DNA of 7,923 bases. It comes from RGIG8767 sp964487395. GTDB lineage: Bacteria; Bacillota; Clostridia; Lachnospirales; Lachnospiraceae. The stretch spans positions 1 to 7,923 of the forward strand of contig CAZAQH010000084.1 of NCBI GenBank assembly GCA_964487395.1, in the 5' to 3' direction. The stretch's first letter is position 1. Every line of letters begins with the position of its first letter. Shown piece after piece: positions 1 through 4,876 of this stretch. The notes below the pieces were generated by a model. It was given only the letters and a program-made list of their open reading frames with translations. It searched no databases and was not told the DNA's origin. The position numbers and the translations under genes were made by a program.

Positions 1-2
1 AA

Positions 3-389
3 ACACATATTATCTTAATGACAGAAGAAGGAAATATTTTATATGCAGAAGTCACTGATCCTAAGAATGAAAAACATATAGTGGATATCACCGTAAACTA
101 TAAAAAACTGCCAATGCTTAATAATAGCTTAGTGTCCTGTACACGCTTTAATCCTAATACTACAAAATTACCAACATATCCCGACATAAAATTCCCCACA
201 TATAAAGAATGTGTCGGCGTTCTGACAGTGGGAAATGAATGGATTCGCGACGAAGAAACACTAAAAAAATATTATGAAATGTCACCCGAAGCCCTCGAAT
301 TCTATTATGTTTTCCAGGCAGGCGAATCCACCGGCAGCATAGACCATTACATAATCGGAATCATCCCATATGAAGGGGAGATAGAATAG
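3..389 (+). CDS. Uncharacterised protein, 3' part (truncated by window edge)
   Basis: The reading frame is open from the left edge to the TAG at 387-389. The first ATG inside the window (18-20) has no Shine-Dalgarno sequence in front of it, and the frame stays open upstream of it (codons for T-H-I-I-L), so the true start is probably outside the window and this is a C-terminal fragment of about 128 residues. I do not recognise a family. The visible part is acidic with no membrane segment or signal peptide. It is rich in Tyr and Pro in the middle (around KLPTYPDIKFPTYKE) and ends in a Gly/Ile-rich strand pattern before an acidic tail. It converges on the ATPase gene with a gap of only 37 bp and no obvious hairpin terminator between them. 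Function unknown. It could belong with accessory DNA to the left. Confidence 0.55.
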   Translation, partial: THIILMTEEGNILYAEVTDPKNEKHIVDITVNYKKLPMLNNSLVSCTRFNPNTTKLPTYPDIKFPTYKECVGVLTVGNEWIRDEETLKKYYEMSPEALEFYYVFQAGESTGSIDHYIIGIIPYEGEIE

Positions 390-426
390 GAGTATACGAA
401 ATCAGGCTTCACTGTCTGCAATTTCA

Positions 427-1683
427 TTAAATATATTCCACGGGTAGTGCAACAATACTATCATTAAGCCATAGTGGTGTATCATACATACACAAAATGA
501 CTCCAATTCCTCTTTTCTTTTCCTTGATTTTATCAAGAACATCAAATGCGTTTGTCATGCTTAGCTTTGGATTGGCAGACATCTTGATTTCAATCGGATA
601 TATCACATCCCCTTGCTCAATAATTAAATCTATTTCCAATTCCCGATCCAATCTCTTTCCATCCTCTATTCGTCGTGACTTGTCTTTTCCACGATAATAG
701 GAAACATTCATCCGATAATCCATTCCTACATTAGAAAATGATTTGAGGATTTCAGATACAACAAATGTTTCAAATAGTTCTCCAGCCATTGCACCATTCA
801 TTGCTGTATCAGAAGTTTGATATTTTGTCAAAAAGCATACCAACCCTGTATCTCTAAAATAAATCTTTGGTGTTTTAATTGTTCGATTAAGAGCAGAATT
901 AGAAAAAGGCGGCATAATATATATAATTCCTGAAGCTTCCAGCAAAGACGTCCACTCTTTTACAGTACTCACAGCAACTTCAATTTGTTCTGCCACATTA
1001 GAATAATTCAGCATTTGCGCTGTTCTTGCTGCCATCACTGTCAAAAACTGTGTGAACTTTAGTTTATCTTTCACATTGCCAAGTTCATTAATATCACGTT
1101 CAATATATGTCTGTACATAGGAACTATAAAATGTCTGCCAATCAACGTTTTCATCTATAAGTGCTGGATATCCTCCACGATGAATGATTTTCCATATATC
1201 ATCCAGATGATGGACTTCTTTTTCTCTTTCATCAATGTATTTTTCTGATGGAATAAAAGGTTCGGAAAAATCACATCCACTTATTTCTCGCATAGATAGC
1301 CCTGATAATTCCAATATTCCTACTCGTCCAGCCAATGACTCTGATACATTTTTCATTAAGTGATACTGTTGTGATCCTGTAAGACAAAACTTTCCTTTGT
1401 CATCTGTCTTATCACATTCCACCTTAATATATGGGAATAATTCAGAAATATTTTGAACTTCATCTAAAATAATTGGTGGTTTATTATTTTTAAAAAAAAG
1501 ACCAGGTTCATTTTTCGTTTCAGTTAACAAAACTGGATCATCAAAAGTAATATATTTCCTATTTTCATACATATGACGTAATACTGTTGACTTTCCAACT
1601 TGTCTGGGACCTGTAACCAGAATCGACTTGAATCCTTTTTCAGTTCTTAATATTGTAGATTCAATGGCTCTTTTTATATACAT
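427..1683 (-). CDS. AAA_14/DUF4143 family ATP-binding protein
   Basis: Predicted cytoplasmic ATPase of the widespread AAA_14 plus DUF4143 family, whose cellular role is unknown. Counting from the chosen start (418 aa): Walker A GPRQVGKST at about 25-33, Walker B IILDEVQ at 71-77, a sensor-like CLTGSQQ at 100-106, the family motif GRVGILEL at about 119-126, and RGGYPAL at 169-175. The DUF4143 part follows, with YVQTYIERDI at about 189-198, GELFETF near 301-307, and EIDLII followed by PIEIK at about 350-367, a D...ExK pattern like PD-(D/E)XK nucleases. Length is normal and the gene looks intact. Start choice: an ATG also exists at 1687-1689, but AAGGAG directly abuts it. The same AAGGAG lies six bases before the ATG at 1681-1683, which is therefore preferred. 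The gene has its own promoter under a large palindrome and is not in an operon with rlmI, which lies 169 bp upstream. Confidence 0.88.
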   Translation of the reverse strand: MYIKRAIESTILRTEKGFKSILVTGPRQVGKSTVLRHMYENRKYITFDDPVLLTETKNEPGLFFKNNKPPIILDEVQNISELFPYIKVECDKTDDKGKFCLTGSQQYHLMKNVSESLAGRVGILELSGLSMREISGCDFSEPFIPSEKYIDEREKEVHHLDDIWKIIHRGGYPALIDENVDWQTFYSSYVQTYIERDINELGNVKDKLKFTQFLTVMAARTAQMLNYSNVAEQIEVAVSTVKEWTSLLEASGIIYIMPPFSNSALNRTIKTPKIYFRDTGLVCFLTKYQTSDTAMNGAMAGELFETFVVSEILKSFSNVGMDYRMNVSYYRGKDKSRRIEDGKRLDRELEIDLIIEQGDVIYPIEIKMSANPKLSMTNAFDVLDKIKEKKRGIGVILCMYDTPLWLNDSIVALPVEYI

Positions 1684-1689
1684 AAGCAT

Positions 1690-1695
1690 CTCCTT
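1690..1695 (-). promoter_or_regulatory. Ribosome binding site that decides the ATPase start
   Basis: On the minus strand the sequence reads AAGGAG-ATGCTT-ATG. The in-frame ATG at 1687-1689 would have essentially no spacer, whereas the ATG at 1681-1683 has a normal six-base spacer. Translation therefore most likely starts at 1683. Confidence 0.75.
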
Positions 1696-1699
1696 ATCA

Positions 1700-1744
1700 A
1701 AAATGCGACTAATTTACGATATAATCGTAACATAGTCGCGTTTT
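1700..1744. promoter_or_regulatory. 45-bp imperfect palindrome, probable operator
   Basis: Two nested perfect inverted repeats share one centre near 1722. The outer arms are GCGACTA (1705-1711) and TAGTCGC (1733-1739). The inner arms are TTACGAT (1714-1720) and ATCGTAA (1724-1730) around an ATA loop. The ends extend as AAAA/TTTT. It overlaps the -10 box, spacer and transcription start region of the ATPase promoter, which is the position expected of an operator. A purely transcriptional terminator role is less likely, since it sits between a promoter's -35 box and the gene it serves. Confidence 0.6.
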
Positions 1745-1752
1745 ATTATCAA
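1724..1752 (-). promoter_or_regulatory. Sigma-A type promoter of the ATPase gene
   Basis: On the minus strand TTGATA (1747-1752) is followed after exactly 17 bases by TACGAT (1724-1729). The -35 box matches consensus at 5 of 6 positions and the -10 box at 4 of 6. The predicted transcript would begin near 1717, giving a short leader of about 34 bases before the start codon. The -10 box lies inside the inner arm of the palindrome at 1700-1744. Confidence 0.6.
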
Positions 1753-1852
1753 GATATATTTTACACAAAGTATTTTCTTCTAATTTGTTCTACTTATGTA
1801 TAATTTATCGATAAATTTTGATTTTCCAACCGCTTTTTTCATCATGTCTGTC

Positions 1853-3052
1853 TTACAACTCATTGCAAACCTGGAAAATATAAAACTTCAAATAATACGA
1901 TTCATCAGCTGCCCAGAGGATAGGGTGATCGGCACATTGTGTACGGAATTCTACCTGACGTAAACGTTTGTGTGCGCCGTGTGCGGCTTCTTTTATTGTC
2001 TTTGCAAACAGTTCCGGGTCCATGAAATGAGAGCAGGAACAGGTCACGAGGAATCCGCCGTTTTCTACGAGCTTCATACCGCGAAGATTGATTTCACGAT
2101 ATCCTTTTACTGCATTTTTAATGGAGTTACGGGATTTGGTAAAAGCAGGAGGGTCTAAAATAACGACATCATATTTTTCACCTTTTTCTTCTAAAGATGG
2201 TAATAATTCAAAGACATCAGCACATAAAAACGATACCTTATCTTCCAAGTGATTTAGTTTTGCATTTTCATTTGCCTGATCAATACCTGTCTGAGAAGCA
2301 TCTACGCCCAGCACTTCTCTGGCACCGGCAATTCCTGCATTTAGTGCAAAAGAGCCTGTATGTGTAAAGCAGTCCAATACCTTCGCATCCTTACATAACT
2401 TATGTATGGAGGCACGGTTGTTTTTCTGATCTAAGAAAAATCCGGTCTTTTGTCCCTCCTCAATATCAACGATAAAATGAACGCCATTTTCGACTATCTC
2501 AACCTTTGTATCAAATGGTTCACCGATAAAACCTTTAAAACGTTCCATTCCTTCCTGAAGACGAACTTTGGCATCACTTCGCTCATAGATACCACGAATC
2601 GAAATACCATCTTCTAATAGAACCTCTTTAAATATAGAAAGAATACGTGGTTTTAGAAGATCAATTCCAAGCGCCAAAGACTCTACAACCAGTACATCTG
2701 AGAATTTATCAATTACAATTCCGGGAAGAAAATCTGCTTCTCCAAAGATAAGACGACAGCAGCTGGTATCTACCGTTTTCTTGCGGTATTCCCAGGCATC
2801 CTTAACACGGATGCGTAAAAATGCATCATCAATTTGCACATTTTTCCGAGACAAAATACGTACTGTGATTTTGGAATTCGTATTAATAAAACCAACACCC
2901 ATGAAATATCCGTCAAAATCTTCAACCGATACAATATCTCCATTTTTAAAATCACCGTCAAATTTGGCAATCTCATTATCAAAAACCCACATACCACCGG
3001 ATTTTAGGGTTCTGCCCTCACCTTTTTTCAGAATTACTTTTGTAGAATACAT
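1853..3052 (-). CDS. rlmI: 23S rRNA (cytosine-C5) methyltransferase, RlmI/YwbD type
   Basis: Class I SAM-dependent RNA methyltransferase. In E. coli the family methylates C1962 of 23S rRNA at carbon 5, and the exact target here is inferred from that. The 399 residues match the usual length of about 390-400. An N-terminal PUA RNA-binding domain covers about residues 1-75. A central domain holds the family motif GQKTGFFLDQ (200-209). The Rossmann-like methyltransferase domain has motif I VLDCFTHTGSFAL (225-237), an acidic residue in GVDAS (249-253), motif IV DPPAFTKS (300-307), and the cysteine motif TCSCSH (337-342) with probable catalytic C340. The start fits the family N-terminus. The ribosome site is weak: GGGAG lies about 12 bases upstream of the ATG. 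It is transcribed alone, and its leader is interrupted 35 bp upstream of the start by the MITE-like element. Confidence 0.92.
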   Translation of the reverse strand: MYSTKVILKKGEGRTLKSGGMWVFDNEIAKFDGDFKNGDIVSVEDFDGYFMGVGFINTNSKITVRILSRKNVQIDDAFLRIRVKDAWEYRKKTVDTSCCRLIFGEADFLPGIVIDKFSDVLVVESLALGIDLLKPRILSIFKEVLLEDGISIRGIYERSDAKVRLQEGMERFKGFIGEPFDTKVEIVENGVHFIVDIEEGQKTGFFLDQKNNRASIHKLCKDAKVLDCFTHTGSFALNAGIAGAREVLGVDASQTGIDQANENAKLNHLEDKVSFLCADVFELLPSLEEKGEKYDVVILDPPAFTKSRNSIKNAVKGYREINLRGMKLVENGGFLVTCSCSHFMDPELFAKTIKEAAHGAHKRLRQVEFRTQCADHPILWAADESYYLKFYIFQVCNEL

Positions 3053-3082
3053 AATCTTAATTAACTCCCGTCTGTAAATTTG

Positions 3083-3087
3083 TATTA
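3083..3087. repeat. Left copy of TATTA target-site duplication
   Basis: TATTA directly abuts the outer end of the left terminal inverted repeat and is repeated at 3299-3303 outside the right terminus. Five AT-only bases could recur by chance in this AT-rich region, so this supports the insertion but does not prove it. Confidence 0.55.
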
Positions 3088-3298
3088 TTTAGGTAATTGC
3101 GAAATTAATAAGAATGACTTATTGTCGATACAAATGAATAAAATCTAAGTGAGGTGCTTGTGAGCGGTCAGTACTTAGATGCCGTATTTTGGCATCTTAT
3201 GTACTGTTACCAGCGAGCAGCAGTGCAAACGTGTCGAACGTGATTGTATCATTTGGAGAGACAATATAGATAACCTTGTTATTTCGCAATTACCTAAA
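3088..3298. mobile_element. MITE-like non-autonomous element, 211 bp
   Basis: The ends are perfect 18-bp inverted repeats (3088-3105 and 3281-3298, beginning TTTAGGTAATTGCGAA). The same 5-bp sequence TATTA flanks both sides (3083-3087 and 3299-3303), as expected of a target-site duplication. The symmetry continues inward in exact register: after 15 weakly matching bases both arms carry ATTGTC, four variable bases, then CAAATGA. This gives imperfect arms of about 52 bp (3086-3137 and 3249-3300). The interior holds another hairpin at 3166-3211. No transposase or credible coding sequence is inside, so any mobilising enzyme would act in trans. I cannot assign the parent IS family. A long structured leader RNA is the alternative, but the flanking duplication favours an insertion. 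Confidence 0.72.
3166..3211. repeat. Internal stem-loop of the MITE-like element
   Basis: CAGTAC (3169-3174) pairs with GTACTG (3201-3206), and AGATGCC (3177-3183) pairs with GGCATCT (3191-3197) around a GTATTTT loop. The stem extends by GGT/ACC at 3166-3168 and 3209-3211 with a two-base bulge. An alternative eight-base pairing, ATCTAAGT (3143-3150) with ACTTAGAT (3173-3180), would compete with it. Confidence 0.6.
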
Positions 3299-3303
3299 TA
3301 TTA
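3299..3303. repeat. Right copy of TATTA target-site duplication
   Basis: Identical to 3083-3087 and immediately outside the right terminal inverted repeat of the MITE-like element. Confidence 0.55.
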
Positions 3304-3357
3304 TATTTTATCGTTACTATTTTTGTTTAATTGTATTATGATGAATAAAACAACGTA

Positions 3358-3386
3358 TTGTAAGTGTAGCATATTTCTTTTATAAT
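3358..3386 (+). promoter_or_regulatory. Sigma-A promoter of niaR
   Basis: TTGTAA (3358-3363), 17 bases, then a perfect TATAAT (3381-3386). Transcription would start near 3393, about 40 bases before the niaR ATG. AAAGGGG at 3421-3427 is the ribosome site with a six-base spacer. The promoter lies 55 bp to the right of the MITE-like element and so is not made by it. Confidence 0.75.
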
Positions 3387-3433
3387 TACATCTAGAGAAG
3401 AGAAGATACCTACTATTTTGAAAGGGGATACAA

Positions 3434-3952
3434 ATGGAAACCGATACAAGAAGACAACAGATTTTACAGTTATTAGAAAGCCAGCCCAAACCGGTTTCCG
3501 GTAACGTCCTTGCTAAGTTATTTCAGGTGAGCCGTCAGGTCATTGTACAGGATATTGCACTTTTACGAGCAGAAAATAAAAATATTTTGTCTACCAATAA
3601 AGGCTATGTTCTTTTCCAACTTCCTAAAAAAGATGAAATTAGTACCCGAGTATTTCGCGTACAGCATAATAAAAAAGATGTAGCAGATGAATTAAGATGT
3701 ATTGTGGATAATGGAGGTCATGTCTTAGATGTTTCCGTTGACCACGATTTGTATGGACAGATATCCGCAGATTTGATTATTAATAATCGCGCAGACATAA
3801 TGGAATTTGTTGATAAAATGAAACAAAGTACCAATAAACCGTTAAAAGAACTGACGGGAAGTATTCATTATCATACCGTACAGGCAGATAATGAGGAAAT
3901 TTTGGACAGAATAGAGGATAAATTAAAGGAAAAAGGGTACCTGTATGAATAG
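3434..3952 (+). CDS. niaR: Niacin-responsive transcriptional repressor NiaR (HTH_11 + 3H domain)
   Basis: Cytoplasmic DNA-binding repressor. NiaR (YrxA) proteins bind niacin and repress NAD synthesis and niacin uptake genes in Firmicutes and Thermotoga. Residues about 5-60 form a winged helix-turn-helix of the HTH_11 type (VSGNVLAKLFQVSRQVIVQDI carries the recognition helix). Residues about 72-172 form the 3H domain, with VDHDLYG (102-108) and GSIHYHTV (142-149). The residues known to bind metal in the Thermotoga protein are matched by H78, E86, H145 and H147, so the ligand site appears intact. The 172-residue length is typical. It has its own promoter and ribosome site. No niacin transporter or nad gene is adjacent, so its targets must lie elsewhere, or it may also regulate itself. 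No clear terminator separates it from the riboswitch leader, so some read-through is possible. Confidence 0.93.
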   Translation: METDTRRQQILQLLESQPKPVSGNVLAKLFQVSRQVIVQDIALLRAENKNILSTNKGYVLFQLPKKDEISTRVFRVQHNKKDVADELRCIVDNGGHVLDVSVDHDLYGQISADLIINNRADIMEFVDKMKQSTNKPLKELTGSIHYHTVQADNEEILDRIEDKLKEKGYLYE

Positions 3953-4004
3953 TACTATAAAAATTAGTCTAAAAGTACCAATTTCTATTGCAAAAGTACT
4001 ATAA
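3951..4004 (+). repeat. Three AGTAC direct repeats upstream of cheY promoter
   Basis: AGTACTATAA occurs at 3951-3960 and 3995-4004, with a shorter copy AGTACCA at 3974-3980. The copies start 23 and 21 bases apart, about two DNA turns, and the last lies in the promoter spacer. Each full copy contains the palindrome AGTACT. They may be sites for a regulator, but this is only inferred from spacing. Confidence 0.35.
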
Positions 4005-4016
4005 TAGTGGTAATAT
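3988..4016 (+). promoter_or_regulatory. Probable promoter of the riboswitch-cheY transcript
   Basis: TTGCAA (3988-3993), 17 bases, then TAATAT (4011-4016). A perfect TATAAT also lies three bases further on at 4014-4019, and another at 4000-4005, but neither has a -35 box at a good distance. Initiation near 4023 would place the start just before the aptamer. The choice of -10 box is uncertain. Confidence 0.45.
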
Positions 4017-4038
4017 AATATTGCAGAGATTCGAAAAG

Positions 4039-4120
4039 AAATTCATATTGGGCAAAGCAGTTGAAAAGCTGTGACGCAAAGCTATAGGGCCTTGTATATA
4101 CGTGGTAGCCAGTTGCATTT
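4039..4120 (+). promoter_or_regulatory. c-di-GMP-I (GEMM-I) riboswitch aptamer
   Basis: The hallmarks of the GEMM-I class are in order. P1 is closed by AAATTCA (4039-4045) with TGCATTT (4114-4120), allowing one mismatch. GGGCAAA lies at 4050-4056. A six-pair hairpin with a GAAA tetraloop follows (stem 4057-4062/4067-4072, loop 4063-4066). The conserved GACGCAAAGC is at 4073-4082. The second arm is closed by GCTA (4081-4084) with TAGC (4106-4109), ending GGTAGCC. The G-rich GGGCAAA resembles the c-di-GMP-binding members; in the cGAMP-selective variant one of these guanines is an adenine, so c-di-GMP is the expected ligand. A terminator and then cheY follow directly, so it should control cheY in cis. 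Confidence 0.93.
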
Positions 4121-4127
4121 ATTACAC

Positions 4128-4157
4128 AACTCCGAGTATATACAACCGGAGTTTTTT
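4128..4157 (+). terminator. Riboswitch expression-platform terminator
   Basis: AACTCCG (4128-4134) pairs with CGGAGTT (4147-4153) around a 12-base loop, and six T residues run to 4157. It lies 8 bases after the aptamer and 47 bases before cheY, as expected of a switchable intrinsic terminator. Its loop (4136-4145) is perfectly complementary to aptamer bases 4092-4101. Confidence 0.85.
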
Positions 4158-4204
4158 ATTTTCTGCAGACATAGTATTATGCTGGAAGAAATGAGGTATA
4201 AAAT

Positions 4205-4573
4205 ATGGGGAAAAATATTGTCATATGTGACGATGCAGAGTTTATGAAACAAGTGTTGAGGGATATTCTGACAGAAGCAGGTTATAACATTGTGGGGATT
4301 GCAAATAACGGAAAAGAAGCTTGTTCTCTTTATAAGGAACAGACACCGGATTTAATGATTATGGATATCAATATGCCTCAAATGGATGGACTTGAAACAT
4401 TAAAGGCAATTAGAAAGATGGATAAAAATGCATTAATTGTAATGTGTTCCTCTATGAATCAACCCAAAATGGTAATGGATACTCTCCGCTATGGAGCAAA
4501 AGATTTCATTATTAAACCGTTCCAAAAACAAAGAGTTTTAGAAGTAGTAATGAATACAATTGGAGAACCGTAA
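4205..4573 (+). CDS. cheY: Chemotaxis response regulator CheY (single receiver domain)
   Basis: Stand-alone receiver of 122 residues with no output domain. CheY proteins are phosphorylated by CheA and then bind the flagellar motor switch to change rotation. Catalytic residues are complete: acidic pair D9 and D10, phospho-acceptor D54 (in MDINMPQMDG), the hydroxyl switch residue S82 in VMCSSM, and K104 in IIKPFQ. The overall pattern, including the CSSMNQ and KDFIIKPFQ stretches, closely resembles Thermotoga CheY, which favours a true CheY over a generic orphan receiver. The start is supported by GAGG at 4193-4196 with eight bases to the ATG. It is the only gene between the c-di-GMP riboswitch and a strong terminator, so it forms a one-gene unit away from any visible che or fla genes. 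Expression is expected to respond to c-di-GMP. Confidence 0.9.
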   Translation: MGKNIVICDDAEFMKQVLRDILTEAGYNIVGIANNGKEACSLYKEQTPDLMIMDINMPQMDGLETLKAIRKMDKNALIVMCSSMNQPKMVMDTLRYGAKDFIIKPFQKQRVLEVVMNTIGEP

Positions 4574-4598
4574 GTTTGAAAATTCACCTTCATTCCTT

Positions 4599-4634
4599 AA
4601 AAAGCACGTTTGAGTAAAATCAAATGTGCTTTTT
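4599..4634. terminator. Bidirectional intrinsic terminator between cheY and tRNA-Lys
   Basis: AAAAAGCAC (4599-4607) pairs with GTGCTTTTT (4626-4634). The stem continues inward through TTTGA/TCAAA with one G-U pair, around a loop at 4614-4619. The A5 and T5 flanks give a U tract on both strands, so it can end cheY from the left and the tRNA-Lys transcript from the right. Confidence 0.85.
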
Positions 4635-4702
4635 CCTTGTAAAAAAATGCAAAAATAAAACACCGTCCCCATGGCTCGTATGTCCACAAAAACAGTGCTC
4701 TA

Positions 4703-4775
4703 TGCGCCTCCAGGGGTTCGAACCCTGGACACCCTGATTAAGAGTCAGGTGCTCTACCAACTGAGCTAGAAGCGC
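4703..4775 (-). tRNA. tRNA-Lys (anticodon CUU)
   Basis: Read on the minus strand, a full cloverleaf is present. The acceptor stem GCGCTTC pairs with GAGGCGC (one T-G pair), followed by discriminator A. The D arm is GCTC-AGTTGGTA-GAGC. The anticodon stem CCTGA/TCAGG encloses the loop CTCTTAA, giving anticodon CTT. The variable loop is GTGTC, and the T arm is CAGGG-TTCGAAC-CCCTG. It decodes AAG. The CCA end is not encoded (TAG follows the discriminator), so CCA must be added by nucleotidyltransferase. It is transcribed alone from a strong promoter. Confidence 0.97.
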
Positions 4776-4780
4776 GGATA

Positions 4781-4810
4781 TTTACAACGCAAGGATTATT
4801 ATAGTATAAT
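4781..4810 (+). promoter_or_regulatory. Promoter of the tatD-rsmA-galK operon
   Basis: TTTACA (4781-4786), 18 bases, then a perfect TATAAT (4805-4810). Its -10 box and that of the tRNA promoter form the palindrome ATTATA-G-TATAAT at 4798-4810. Initiation near 4817 gives a leader of about 60 bases. Confidence 0.65.
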
Positions 4811-4826
4811 GTATCAGTGTTTGCAA
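4798..4826 (-). promoter_or_regulatory. Promoter of tRNA-Lys
   Basis: On the minus strand TTGCAA (4821-4826), 17 bases, then a perfect TATAAT (4798-4803). This predicts initiation near 4791, about 16 bases before the mature tRNA 5' end. It overlaps the opposite-facing tatD promoter. Confidence 0.8.
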
Positions 4827-4876
4827 GTATTTTTTTAAGGAAAAGTTAAGAATTATTTAAAGAAAGAAGAATAGAG

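Noticed and set aside
497..697. Plus-strand open frame of 66 codons opposite the ATPase C-terminus
   Set aside because: It lies opposite the conserved DUF4143 region, lacks a Shine-Dalgarno sequence and has Ser/Ile-rich shadow composition.
1700..1744. The palindrome as an intrinsic terminator for rlmI
   Set aside because: It lies more than 100 bp beyond the rlmI stop and overlaps the promoter and leader of the ATPase gene, where termination would block that gene. An operator role fits the position better.
2781..3077. Plus-strand open frame of 98 codons opposite the rlmI 5' part
   Set aside because: It is antisense to the conserved PUA region of rlmI and its translation looks like a shadow of that gene. 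No ribosome site.
3179..3385. Plus-strand open frame of 68 codons running out of the MITE-like element
   Set aside because: It has no ribosome site, starts in the loop region of a hairpin, crosses the element boundary and overlaps the niaR promoter. Its Cys- and Leu-rich sequence resembles no protein.
3951..4004. CRISPR-like repeat array
   Set aside because: There are only three copies, the shared core is 5-10 bases, and no cas genes are in the window.
3953..4160. A niacin- or NAD-related riboswitch linked to niaR
   Set aside because: The leader is downstream of niaR and its conserved blocks (GGGCAAA, GAAA tetraloop, GACGCAAAGC, GGTAGCC) are specific to GEMM-I.
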